NCBI GenBank assembly: GCA_026122225.1
Contig: JANEZZ010001568.1
Span: 62,001 to 126,000 of the forward strand
DNA: 64,000 nt
Source of the DNA: Heloderma charlesbogerti
Lineage: Eukaryota; Chordata; Lepidosauria; Squamata; Helodermatidae
Direction: 5' to 3'
A program made the position numbers and the translations under genes. Shown here piece by piece: positions 52,473 to 63,735 of the stretch; position 1 is the stretch's first letter; each line of letters starts with the position of its first letter. Under the pieces are notes generated by a model, which saw nothing but the letters and a program-made list of their open reading frames with translations, had not been told where the DNA came from and searched no databases.

Positions 52473-53045
52473 AGAGAAAGAGCAACCAGGAGTCTCCTGG
52501 CACCTTCAAGGGGAGTCATACCGCCCCCCCCCACACACACACACCCAAGAACACAAACAACTCCAGGATCTCCAGGGTACCTGGAAAGGGCCTCCTGCCC
52601 GGACTATTTCACTTTCTAGGAGGGTGAGAAACACATGTTTCCTCTTTCTCCCCCACTCATCTCTCCCTGACCTGGATCTCATGACACGGCAGCCCACCGT
52701 GGATTCATTGAACCGTGGGGGCTGTTGCATCGTGCTACATGCCCAGGGCGCCATTTTTCCACAGCGCCCATGGGAGCCTGGCTTGCTGCGGCTTGCCATG
52801 ACACAGGAACCCAGGCAGCAGGGGTGGTGTGAGGGTTTGATAACCCTCAAACAACCCTGAAACAAGCCCTGGGTGATTCCCTTGGGGCCGTAGCCTAGGG
52901 AAGGGGGCGTTTCTTCCTGGAATGTCTTTGCCAGCCAGAGGTTCCCCGACCCTGTGGCCGTTCCAGATGGTAAGTAGCTTCCTCATTCCAGAAACAAAAG
53001 AACCCCCCACCTCTTTGTGTTGATCTTGCCTCATAATGTGATCTT
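52473..53045. other. Unrecognised sequence
   Basis: A poly-C/(CA)n tract lies at about 52526-52545. The rest holds no recognised exon. A GTGGATTCATTGAACCGTGG segment near 52700 looks like an interspersed repeat but is not identified. Confidence 0.4.
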
Positions 53046-53352
53046 CTGATGTGGAAGGAAAGGAAAGGTTCCTCCTGTGCAAGCACCGAGTCATTGCTGA
53101 CTCCTAGAGGGATGCCGCTTTCGCTGGTGTTTTCATGGCAGACCATAGCGGGGTGGTTTGCCATGGCCTTCCCCACTCGTGACTACCTTTCCCCCAGCAA
53201 GCTGGGTACTCATTTTACCAACCTTGGAAGGATGGAGGGCTGAGTCGACCTGAGGCGGCTACCCGAGACCCGGCTTCTGCTGGGATCGAACTCAGGTCAT
53301 GGGGAGAGTTTCAGTTGCAATACTGCCGCCTACCACTCTGTGCCACACGAGG
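53046..53352 (-). mobile_element. tRNA-derived SINE
   Basis: Read on the minus strand, the head at 53352 has a B box GAGTTCGATCCC and a TGGCACAGAGTGGTAGGCGG-like start. The body includes the words (plus strand) CCCCCAGCAAGCTGGGTACTC, TTTACCAACCTTGGAAGG and GGAAAGGTTCCTCCTGTGC. A (TAAA)n tract lies at 53360-53400, just outside the head. Confidence 0.75.
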
Positions 53353-53454
53353 AGCAGTATATAAATATTGTAAATAAATACATAAATAAATAAATAATCT
53401 CCTCTCCCATAAATTTGCGCTCACAGTCTCAACTCCTACAAGATTCCCATAAGA

Positions 53455-56400
53455 GTAAGAACGTGAGAACATAAGGAGAGCCCTGCTGGATGAGAACAAG
53501 GGTCCATCTAGTCCAGCATTCTGCGCACACAGTGGCCAGCCAGCTGTCAACCAGGAACCCACAAGCAGGACACGAGTGCAACAGCACCCTCCCACCCATG
53601 TTCCCCAGCAACCGGTGTAGATAGGCTCACTGCCTCTAGTACATGGAGGTAGCACAGAGCCATCAAGACTAGTAGCCATGGATAGCCTTCTCCTCCAGGA
53701 CTTTGTCCAACCCTCTTTCAAAGCCATCCAAATTGGCCATCACAACGCCCTGTGGTAGCAAATTCCATAGTTCAGCTATGCGCTGCATGAAGAAGTCCTT
53801 GCTTATCCACGTTCTCCACGCTGTGCATAATGTTGTAGACCTCTACCATGTCTCCCATTACCCTTCTGTTTTCCAAGCTAAACAATCCCAGCTGTTGTAA
53901 CCTTCCCTTATAGGGGAGATGCTCCAGCCCCTTGGTCATGTTGGTTGCCCCTTTCTGCTCTTTTTCCAGCTCTACAATATCATTTTGAGGTGCGGGGACC
54001 AGAACTGTACACAGTATTCCAAGTGTGCTCGCACCATAGGGGCAGTATGATCTAGCACTTTTATTCCTAACATGTTTGCCTTTTTTGCAGTGGCTACACA
54101 CAGGGTTGACATCTCCATTGAGCTGTCCACCACAACCCCAAGATCTCTTTCCTGGGCGATCACTGCTAGCTCAGATCCCTTCAGGCTTCAGATGCCATTT
54201 AGATGCCCATTCTCCCAGTCCGGAGAGATCCTTTTGGAGCTCTTCACAATCCCTTTTTATTTTAACCACCCTAAATAATTTGGAGTCACCCGCAAACCTG
54301 GCCACTTCACTGCTCACTCCTAATTCTACTGAGGACAGACATTAAGCTAACGGGCCCTTAATTTCCCGGATCCCCCCCGGATCCCTTGTTGAAAATTGAT
54401 GTTACATTGGCCAACTTCTGGTCCTCTGGTATAGAGGCTGAACTTAGGGACATGTTGCATATTTTGTTTGGAAGATCAGCAATTTCATATTTAAGTTCTT
54501 TGAGAACTCTAGCATGGATACCACGTGGGCCTGGTGATCCATTTGCTTTCAGTTTATCAGTCAGGCCGAGAACGTCATCTTTTGTCACCACTGTTTGCTT
54601 CAGTTCCTCAGACTCCCTTCCCAGAGACATCAGTTCAGGCAAGACTTCCATTTTCTGAAGGAAGCTCTCTTTTCTCCAGTAGCTTCCTTCACGCTGCTCC
54701 TTAACCATGCCAGGGACCTCTTGGACTTGGTGCTCCCCTTCCTAACTGGTGGTCTGCATTTTAGCTGGGCTTCTATTATTGTGGCTTTAAGTAACCTCCA
54801 AGCATTCTGAAGGGATTTAATCCTATTGACTCCCCCTTTTAGCTTCCTGTTCACCAGTTCACTCATTTTAGAGAAGTTTCCTCTTTTGAAGTCAAATGTG
54901 ACTGTGTTGGACTCCCTGGGCAATTTTCCACTTAAATATACATTAAATCTGATAGCACTGTGATCACTGTTTCCAACTGGTTCAATGACATTTACATCTT
55001 GTACAAGTTCCTGGGCGACGCCTCTTGGAATTCAATCCAAGGTCGCCTCCCCTCTGGTCAGTTCCAGGACCAACTGTTCTAGGGCACAATCGTTTAGGGC
55101 ATCGAGAAATGCAACCTCTTTGTCGTGGCCGGAACATGCATTTATCCAGTCAATGTGGGGGTAATTGAAGTTGCCCATTAGTACAACACTTCCATGTTTG
55201 GAGGCCTCCCTGATTTGGTTTCCATCTTAGGGTCACTCTGCACATTCTGGTCTGGGGGACAAGAGCAGGTTCCTAGCACTAAACTCGTTTTGGAGCCTGG
55301 TATTGTCAGCCACAGCGCATCTGCGGAACAGCCTACCCCTTCGCGGTGTTCCAGTCTGATTGACGCTGTGCCCTCTTTGACGTACAGGGTAACCCCTGCC
55401 CCAGTACGCCCTTCCCTGTCCTTCCAATAGAGTTTATATCCAGCGATGACCGCATCCCACTGGTTCTCTCCACTGCACCAGGTTTCTGTACTGCCCGCTC
55501 TATCCAGGTTCTCCTTTAAAACCAAACTCTCCCATTTTGTCTTGGAGGCTTCTAGCATTTGCATAAAAACAGCAGTGCTCTGTGTCCCTCCCCAGATGCC
55601 TCTGGCATGTGCATCTTTTGCTGTGGGACTTTGGCCCCTTTGATTGGCTATTATGTTCTACCATGTACTGCTGGCCTATTTCCTCCCCTTCTACATTTTC
55701 ATCTTCATCCCTTTGGGATGATTCAACCTGAACCAGATGCGTCCCAGCTCCTGTCAGCTTTCCCCCAGGGTTTAGTTGAAGAGCTGCTCTGCCCACCTTT
55801 GTATGTTTAGTGCCAGCAGTCTGGTTCCATTTTGGTTCAAGTGGAGCCCGTCCCTCCTGTACAGGCCCGGCTTGTCCCAAAATGTTCCCCAGGGCCTAAC
55901 AAATCTGAACCCCTCCTCCCGGCACCACCGTCTCATTCACGCCTTGAGACCCCTCAGCTTCGCCTGTCTAGCTGGCCCTGCGCGTGGAACAGGTAGCATT
56001 CTCGAGACAGCCACCTTGGTGGTGCTGGCTTTCAACCTCCTACCCAGCAACCTAGATTTGGCTTCCAGGACCTCACGACTACATTTCCCGACATCGCTGG
56101 TACCACCATGGACCACGCCCACTGACTCTGCCCCAGCACCATCCACTAGGCCATCTAGACGGTTTGTGACATCCGCAACCTTTGCACCAGGCAGGCAATT
56201 CACCCTGCGGTCTACACGCCCATCACAAACCTGCTGTCTAAGTGTCTACTGATCGAATCTCCCACTACCACAAGCCACCCACCCGCCCCGGAGACACATC
56301 TTTGACGGGAGAGGATATTTGTTAGTCTTCCGAGGACTGGGTCCCTTCCAAGGGATCATTTCCCTCTTCCTCAGAATGACGCCTTCCCCACACCATTCTC

Positions 56401-56705
56401 TGTGACAGCAGAGGAGCGGTCACCCTGGGAGTGGGACACAGCTAATGGGTCCCTGAAGGTCTCGTCCACCCACCTCTCTGCCTCTCTTAGCTTCTCCAGG
56501 TCAGCATCCTTGGCCTCAAGGGAGCGCCCTTGTTCCCTGAGGGCCAGGAGCTGGTTACACCAAGCACACACCCACGACGCACGACGCCCATCCAGCAGGC
56601 AGATGGTCGAACATGTGGCAATCAGTGCAGTACACTGGATAGCCCCCACCTCCCTGCCAGTTTTCTACATTCTCTACTCTTTCCTCAACCTTTCTGTATT
56701 AAACC
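53455..56705 (-). mobile_element. Second CR1-clade LINE, nearly full length, decayed
   Basis: On the minus strand ORF1 begins before 56650 with a cysteine cluster (CAWCNQLLALREQ) and a coiled-coil-like stretch. An esterase-type domain follows (near 56200-55850: HGGTSDVGK; WCREEGFRFVRPW; RRDGLHLNQNG). ORF2 has an endonuclease (55564-55178: STETWCSGENQWDAVIAGY, GAGVTLYVKEG). A linker and part of the reverse transcriptase follow (54923-54358: PGPRGIHARVLKELKYEIAD), then a deletion of the central palm, then the carboxy end (54163-53772: [17 protein letters not shown]). The 3' tail ends at 53455-53470 in the inverse of TTCTTATGTTCTTAC-like text. Many stops. It explains the numerous tail fragments elsewhere in the window. 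Confidence 0.88.
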
Positions 56706-56716
56706 TCGGTAAATAA

Positions 56717-58175
56717 ATCTGTTGTTGTTGTTGTTGTTCAGTCGTTCAGTCGTGTCCGACTCTTCGTGACCCCATGGACCATAGCACGCCAGGCCTTCCT
56801 GTCCTGCGCTCTCTCCCGGAGCGTGCTCAAGTTCATATTCATTGCATCCGTGATGCTATCTAGCCATCTCATCCTCTGCCGTCCCCTTCTCCTTTTGCCT
56901 TCAGTCTTTCTCAGCATCAGGGTCTTTTCCAGGGAGTTTTCTCTTCGCATTAGGTGGCCAAAATATTGGAGCTTCAGCTTCATTATCTGTCCTTCCAATG
57001 AGCACTCAGGGTTGATTTCCTTTAGGATGGACTGATTTGACCTCCTTGCAGTCCAGGGGCCTCGTAAGAGTCTTCTCCAGCACCACAGTTCGAAAGCATC
57101 AATTCTTCGGCGCTCAGCCTTCCTTATAGTCCAGCTCTCACAGCCATACATTACTACTGGGAAAACCATAGCTTTGATTAGACGGACCTGTGTCGGCAAG
57201 GTGATGTCTCTGCTTCTGACTATGCTGTCTAGGTTGGCCATAGCTTTCCTCCCAAGGAGCAAGCGTCTTTTAATTTCATGGCTACAGTCACTGTCTGCGG
57301 TGATCTTGGAGCCCAAGAAAGTAAAATCTGTCACTGCTTCCATTTCTTCCCCTTCTATATGCCAGGAAGTGATGGGGCCAGATGCCATGATCTTAGTTTT
57401 TTTAATGTTGAGTTTCAAACCAGCTTTTGCACTCTCCTCTTTCACCCTCAACAAGAGGCTCTTGAGATCCTCTTCGCTTTCTGCCATTAGGGTGGTATCG
57501 TCTGCATATCGGAGGTTGTTGATAATTCTCCCAGCAATCTTAATTCCGACCTCTGATTCATCCAACGCGGCATTTCTCATGATGTACTCTGCATATAAGT
57601 TAACTAAGCAGGGTGACAATATGCAGCCTTGTCGTACTCCTTTCCCAATTTTGAACCAATCGGTTGTTCCATGTCTGGTTCTTACTGTTGCTTCTTGACC
57701 CTCATACAGGTTTCTCAGGAGACGGGTAAGGTGGTCTGGTACTCCCATCACTTTAAGAATTTGCCACAGTTTGTTGTGATCCACACAATCAAAGGCTTTA
57801 GCGTAGTCAATGAAGCAGAAATAGACGTTTTTCTGGAATTCTCTTGCTTTCTCCATGATGCAGCGAATGTTGGCGATTTGATCTCTAGTTCCTCTGCCTC
57901 TTCTAAACCCAGCTTGTACTTCCGGTAGTTCTCGGTTCGCATACTGCTGAAGCCTAGCTTGTAGGATTTTGAGCATCACCTTGCCGGCATGTGAAATGAG
58001 CGCAATTGTGCGGTAGTTTGAACACTCTTTGGCGTTGCCCTTCTTTGGAATTGGAATGTAAACTGACCTTTTCCAGTCTTGTGGCCACTGTTGAGTGTTC
58101 CAGATTTGTTGGCATACTGAATGCAGCACTTTAACAGCATCATCTTTTAGGATTTTAAATAGCTCGGCTGGAATC
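56717..58175 (-). mobile_element. 5'-truncated BovB LINE with intact frame, subfamily 1
   Basis: A minus-strand copy starting within the reverse transcriptase. An uninterrupted frame of 463 residues (58129-56738) runs from LHSVCQQIWNTQQWPQDWKR through FRRGRGTRDQIANIRC, YFCFIDYAKAFDCVDHNKLW, the YADD box and YGCESWTIRKAERRR to the end at RTRLND. The (GTT)n 3' end is at 56719-56737. No stop or shift is visible, which suggests it is among the youngest insertions. It lacks the endonuclease and so cannot move by itself. Confidence 0.94.
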
Positions 58176-59555
58176 TAGACCTCTTTATATCAAGCTTTTT
58201 AATGATCACGCCTTGCAGAATGTTATTTTCTCATTAATGGACAAGTGGGAACGGTGCCCCTTTGGCCCCGAGTGAGGCGGTCTCACACCTCCTCATCACT
58301 CACATGATCTGGAACTAGGCATGAGCAGGGAAGTGGCCAAGTTTGCTGATGACACCAAAGTCTTTCGGATGGTTAAAACAAAAAAGGACTGTGAGGCGCT
58401 CCAGAGGGATCTGTCCAGACTGGGGAATGGGCGTCGCTGAACATTGATATGAAACCGCTGGGGGAGGTTCTCCAGAGATGTGGACTGAGGAGTCGCCAGT
58501 CTGCAGTTGACCCCCAGCTCTCTCTCTGCTCTTCATCAAAGCCAGTGAGGCAGTGGCTGTACTGAACCAGTGCCTGGCTGCGGAAATGGACTGGATGGGG
58601 GCGAATAAATGGAGACTCAGTGCAGACAAGAGGGAGGTACTGTTAGTGGGTGGTTCATCTGCCTGGCTAGGTGATGTTCAACCTGTTTTGCGAGGGGGTT
58701 GCTCTCCCCATAAAGGATCGGGTTTGTAGTTTGGGGCATGCTCATGGACCCAGAACTGTCCCTTGAGGCACAGGTGGACTCGGGGCCATGGAGCACCTTT
58801 TATCAGCTGATACACCAACTATGGCCCTATCTGGGCAGGGACAGCCTAGCTGTGGTCATCCATGCTCTGATAACCTCTCGTCTAGAGTACTGCAATGCGT
58901 TATACCTGGGTCTGCCTTTGAAAACGGCCTGGACACTTCTGCTGGTCCAAAATAGGGCAGTGAGATTGTTAATGGAGACTGGCCAGCGTGGACATATTAT
59001 GCCAGTACTTTTGCATCTGCACTGGCTGTCAGTCCATGTCCGGGCCCAATTCAAAGTGCTGGTACTAACATCCAAAGCCCTAAACGGCTTGGGGCCATGA
59101 TACCTGAAGGATCGACTCCTCCTATATACTGCTGCTTGCACCCTAAGATCAGCTTCAGCAGTCCTTGATTGGGAGCCCCTGCCAAGGGAAGTGAGGTGCA
59201 TGGCTACCAAGAAGAGGGCCTTTCTGCTGTGGCACCCCGGGTGAGGAATGAGCTTCCCGGAGAGGATCTCCTGGTGCCTACACTGTGCTCTTTTTGGCGT
59301 CAGGTTAAGGGGTTTTTATTTTCTTGGGCATTTTAGTTTTTCAGTTTCTGTTTTAAATCTGGTATTGTATTTTAAATCTTTCTGCTGTGGCTAGGTTTAA
59401 TTTGGTTATTTTTTATTTGTATCCTGCAGTTTTAAACTTTAGAAGTTTTATATTCTATTTTATTGCCTTGTATTTTATGGTTTTTAATTGTTGTGAACCG
59501 CCCAGAGAGCTCTGGCTATTGGGCGGTATGAAAATGTAACGCACTAAATAAAGAA
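58176..59555 (+). mobile_element. L2 LINE, 3' part of reverse transcriptase and tail
   Basis: A plus-strand frame at 58738-59100 encodes VVIHALITSRLEYCNALYLG, LVQNRAVRLLMETGQRGHI and LHLHWLSVHVRAQFKVLVLT, the carboxy region of an L2 reverse transcriptase. More coding remnants lie upstream (58440-58700). The 3' end has TGTGAACCGCCCAGAGAGC, TGGGCGGTATGAAAATG and AATAAAG. An unrelated-looking piece (58310-58440, GTTTGCTGATGACACCAAAG) resembles the FADD region of a CR1-clade LINE. Confidence 0.82.
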
Positions 59556-59559
59556 AATG

Positions 59560-59815
59560 GCAAACACAGCTCAGTGTAAGCAAGCGTAAAGTGATGTGCC
59601 TTGGGGCAAAATATCCCACCTTATGGTTAGTGTTAAAAAGGCAAACTCCATGTTAGTAAAAATTAGAAAAGGAATTGAGAATACAACTGCCAATATCACA
59701 CTGCCCTTACACAAATACAAGACCACACTTGGAAGACCGTGTACAGGTCACCACACCTCAAAAAGGATATTGCAGAGGTGGAAAAAGTGCAGAAAAGGGC
59801 AACTAACATGATCTT
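59560..59815 (+). mobile_element. CR1-clade LINE fragment, left copy of a repeated segment
   Basis: Plus-strand text SVKKANSMLVKIRKGIENTT-like followed by KTTLGRPCTGHHTSKRILQR and QKRATNMI: the ORF2 carboxy region of the second CR1-clade LINE. The 165 bp at 59625-59790 recur at 62905-63070 on the far side of a BovB cluster. Confidence 0.75.
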
Positions 59816-60116
59816 TATGTTAGTTGACTGTGCGGATCATCACAAATTGTGGCAAGTTCTTGGTGGTATGGGGATACCAAGTCATCTTGTCTGCCTCCTG
59901 AGGAATCTGTATAACAACCAAGTAGCAACGGTAAGAACAGACCACGGAACAACGGACTGGTTTAAGATTGGGAAAGGAGTACGGCAGGGTTGTATACTCT
60001 CACCCTACCTATTCAACCTGTATGCAGAACACATCATGCGACGTTCTGGGCTTGATGAAGCCAAGGCTGGAGTTAAAATCACTGGAAGAAATATTAACAA
60101 TCTCAGATATGCGGAT
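59816..60116 (+). mobile_element. BovB fragment, subfamily 2, left half
   Basis: A reverse transcriptase piece (VDCADHHKLWQVLGGMGIPS, GVRQGCILSPYLFNLYAEHI, NNLRYAD) that stops inside the YADD box at 60116. The continuation TTLMAESEEELRNLMTKVKE is at 62133. A subfamily 1 BovB occupies the gap. Confidence 0.9.
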
Positions 60117-62132
60117 TAGACCTGATAGACAGAGTGCCTGAGGAGCTATGGACGGAGGTCTGTAACATTGTTCAGGAGGCAGCAACTAAATCCATCCCAA
60201 AGAAAAAGAAATGCACGAAAGCAAAGTGGCTGTCTGATGAGGCTTTACAAGTAGCTGAGGAAAGAAGGGAAGCAAAAAGCCAGGGAGAAAGGGGAAGATA
60301 TACCCAACTGAATGCAGAGTTCCAGAGAATAGCAAGGAGAGACAAGAAGGCCTTCTTAAATGAACAATGCAAGGAAACTGAGGAAAACAATAGAATGGGA
60401 AAGACTAGAGATCTCTTCAAGAAAATCGGAAATATCAAGGGAACGTTTTGTGCAAAGACGGGCATGATAAAGGACAAAGAAGGCAGGGACCTAACAGAAG
60501 CAGATGAGATTAAGAAGAGGTGGCAAGAATACACAGAAGAACTATACAGGAAAGTTCTGAATATCCCTGATAGCCATGATAGTGCGGTCACTGAACTTGA
60601 GCCGGACATCCTAGAAAGTGAAGTCAAATGGGCCTTAGGAAGCATTAGTAACAACAAAGCTAGCGGAGATGACAGTCTTCCAGCTGAGCTGTTTAAAATC
60701 CTAAAAGATGATGCTGTTAAAGTGCTGCATTCAATATGCCAACAAATTTGGAACACTCAACAGTGGCCACAAGACTGGAAAAGGTCAGTTTACATTCCAA
60801 TTCCAAAGAAGGGCAACGCCAAAGAGTGTTCAAATTACCATACAATTGTGCTCATTTCACATGCCAGCAAGGTGATGCTCAAAATCCTACAAGCTAGGCT
60901 TCAGCAGTATGTGAAGTGAGAAGTACTGGAAGTACAAGCTGGGTTTCAAAGAGGCAGAGGAACTAGAGATCAAATCGCCAACATTTGCTGGATCATGGAG
61001 AAAGCAAGAGAATTCCAGAAAAACGTCTATTTCTGCTACATTGACTACACTAAAGCCTTTGATTGTGTGGATCACAACAAACACTGGCAAATTCTTAAAG
61101 AGATGGGAGTACCAGACCACCTTACCTGTCTCCTGAGAAACCTGTACGAGGGTCAAGAAGCAACAGTAAGAACCGGACATGGAACAACCGATTGGTTCAA
61201 AATTGGGAAAGGGGTACAACAAGGCTGTATATTGTCGCCCTGCTTATTTAACTTATATGCAGAGTACATCATGAGAAACGCCGGGTTGGATGAATCACAG
61301 ATCGGAATTAAGATTGCCGGGAGAATGATTAACGACCTTAACGACCTCAGATATGCAGACGATACCACCCTAATGGCAGAAAGCAAAGAGGATCTCAAGA
61401 GCCTCTTGTTGAGGGTGAAAGTGGAGAGTGTAAAAGCTGGTTTGAAACTCAACATTGCAAAAACGAAGATCATGGCATCTGGCCCCATCACTTCCTGGCA
61501 TATAGAAGGGGAAGAAATGGAAGCAGTGACAGATTTTACTTTCTTGGGCTCCAAGATCACCACAGACGGTGACTGTAGCTATGAAATTAAAAGACGCTTG
61601 CTCCTTGGGAGGAAAGCTATGGCCAACCTAGACAGCATAGTAAGAAGCAGAGACATCACCTTGCCGACAAAGGTCTGTCTAATCAAAGCTATGGTTTTCC
61701 CAGTAGTAATGTATGGCTGTGAGAGCTGGACTGTAAGGAAGGCTGAGCGTTGAAGAATTGATGCTTTCGAACTGTGGTGCTGGAGAAGACTCTTACGAGT
61801 CCCCTGGACTGCAAGGAGGTCAGATCAATCAATCCTAAAGGAAATCAACCCTGAGTGCTCATTGGAAGGACAGAGACTGAAGCTGAAGCTCCAATATTTT
61901 GGCCACCTAATGCGAAGAGAAAACTCTCTGGAAAACACCCTGATGCTGGGAAAGATTGATGGCAAAAGGAGAAGGGGACGGCAGAGGATGAGATGGCTAG
62001 ATAGCATCACTGATGCAATGAATATGAACTTGAGCACACTCTGGGAGAGAGCGGAGGACAGGAAGGCCTGGCGTGCTATGGTTCGTGGGGTCATGAAGAG
62101 TCGGACACGACTTAACGACTGAATAACAACAA
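60117..62132 (+). mobile_element. 5'-truncated BovB LINE, subfamily 1, nested
   Basis: It begins in the linker after the endonuclease (PEELWTEVCNIVQEAATKSI). The reverse transcriptase covers 60600-61750 and the carboxy end GVMKSRTRLND is at 62120. Stops at about 60917 (GTGAAGTGA) and 61752 (CGTTGA) and a 9-bp tandem gain at 61328-61345 (AACGACCTT repeated) disrupt it. The YADD box is intact (LRYADDTTLMAE). The ACAACAAC end at 62122-62132 abuts the right half of the host BovB. Confidence 0.92.
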
Positions 62133-62897
62133 CCACTTTGATGGCTGAAAGCGAGGAGGAGCTGAGGAACCTCATGACGAAGGTGAAAGAAGAAAGTGCA
62201 AAAGCTGGGTTGCAGTTAAACCTACCCCCCCCCCAAGATTATGGCAACCAGCGTGATTGACAACTGGCAAATAGAGGGAGAAAACGTGGAGGCAGTGACA
62301 GACTTTGTCTTTCTAGGCGCAAAGATTACTGCAGATGCTGACTGCAGCCAGGAAATCAGAAGACGTTTACTTCTTGGGAGGGGAGCAATGACAAATCTTG
62401 ATAAAATAGTGAAGAGCAGAGACATCACACTGACAACAAAGGTCTGCATAGTTCAAGCAATGGTCTTCCCTGTAGTAACCTATGGCTGCGAGAGCTGGAC
62501 CATAAGGAAGGCTGAGCGAAGGAAGATAGATGCTTTTGAACTGTGGTGCTGGAGGAAAATTCTGAGAGTGCCTTGGACTGCGAGAAGATCAAACCAGTCC
62601 ATCCTCCAGGAAATAAAGCCAGACTGCTCACTTGAGGGAAGGATCTTAAAGGCAAAACTGAAGTACTTTGGCCACATAATGAGAAGACAGGACACCCTGG
62701 AGAAGATGCTGATGCTAGGGAAAGTGGAAGGCAAAAGGAAGAGGGGCTGACCAAGGGCAAGATGGATGGATGATATTCTGGAGGTGACAGACCCGACCTT
62801 GGGGGAGCTGGGGGTGGCAATAGCTGACAGGAAGCTCTTGCGTGGGCTGGTCCATGAAGTCACGAAGAGTCGAAAGCGACTGAATGAATAAACAACA
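62133..62897 (+). mobile_element. BovB fragment, subfamily 2, right half
   Basis: It continues the element split at 60116, from just after the YADD box to the 3' end: a poly-C slip at 62224-62233 in place of the usual CTCAAAAAAACC, YGCESWTIRKAERRKIDAFE, FGHIMRRQDTLEKM, a TGA near 62748, and the subfamily 2 end AGTCGAAAGCGACTGAATG followed by AATAAACAACAACAG. Confidence 0.9.
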
Positions 62898-62899
62898 AC

Positions 62900-63070
62900 A
62901 GCAAGGTTAGTGTAAAAAAGGCAAACTCCATGTTAGTACAATCTAGAGAAGGAATTGAGAATACAACTGCCAATATCACACTGCCCTTACACAAATACAA
63001 GACCACACTTGGAAGACTGTGTACAGGTCACCACACCTCAAAAAGGATATTGCAGAGGTGGAAAAAGTGC
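62900..63070 (+). mobile_element. CR1-clade LINE fragment, right copy of a repeated segment
   Basis: It repeats 59625-59790 with few differences (GGCAAACTCCATGTTAGTA, CAATATCACACTGCCCTTAC, GGATATTGCAGAGGTGG). It is interrupted at 63070 by a BovB piece and continues at 63219. Confidence 0.8.
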
Positions 63071-63218
63071 CTGGAAAAGACCCTGATGCTGGGAAAGATT
63101 GAAGGCAAAAGGAGAAGGGGACGGCAGAGGATGAGATGGCTAGATAGCATCACGGATGCAATGAATATGGACTTGAGCACACTCCGGGAGAGAGCGCAGG
63201 ACAGGAAGGCCCGGCGTG
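63071..63218 (+). mobile_element. BovB carboxy-terminal fragment, subfamily 1
   Basis: It encodes LEKTLMLGKIEGKRRRGRQR and LDSITDAMNMDLSTLRERAQ and stops at GCCCGGCGTGCC without the (GTT)n end. Both ends are truncated, which is unusual for a retrotransposition product and suggests transfer by repair or conversion. Confidence 0.85.
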
Positions 63219-63735
63219 CCAAAAAGGGCAACTAACATGATCAAGGGGCTGGAGCATCTCCCCTATGAGGGACGGTCACAACAGTTGGCCTTGTTGAGCT
63301 AGGAAAACAGGAAGATCAGGGGAGACATGATAGAGGTGCACAAAATTATGCATGTTGTGGAGAATGCTGATTGGTGGGAGATTTAGGACAGAGAAAAGGA
63401 AGTCCTTCCTCACACAGCGCAAAGTCAAACTAGAATTTGCTACCTCAAGATGTAGTGACGGCCACCAATTTGGATGGCTTTGAAAGGGGGTTGGACAAAG
63501 TCCTGGAGGAGAAGGCTACCCATGGCTACTAGTCCTGAGGGCTCTGTGCTACCTCCTGCATCAGAGGCAGTGAGCCCATGTGCACCAGTCGCTGGGGAAC
63601 ATGGGCGGGAGGGTGCTGTTACTCTCATGTCCTGCTTGTGTGTTTCCTGTGGGCAGCTGGTTGGCCACTGTGTGCAAAGAATGCTGGACTAGATGGACCC
63701 TGGGTCTGATCCAGCACAGCTCCTATGTACTTACA
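63219..63735 (+). mobile_element. CR1-clade LINE 3' end
   Basis: The carboxy end of ORF2 (AAGGGCAACTAACATGATC, GGGGCTGGAGCATCTCCC) continues into the tail: GATTGGTGGGAGATTTAGG, ATGGCTACTAGTCCTGAGG, CCAGTCGCTGGGGAACATGG, AATGCTGGACTAGATGGACC and GGTCTGATCCAGC, ending near 63735. Confidence 0.85.
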
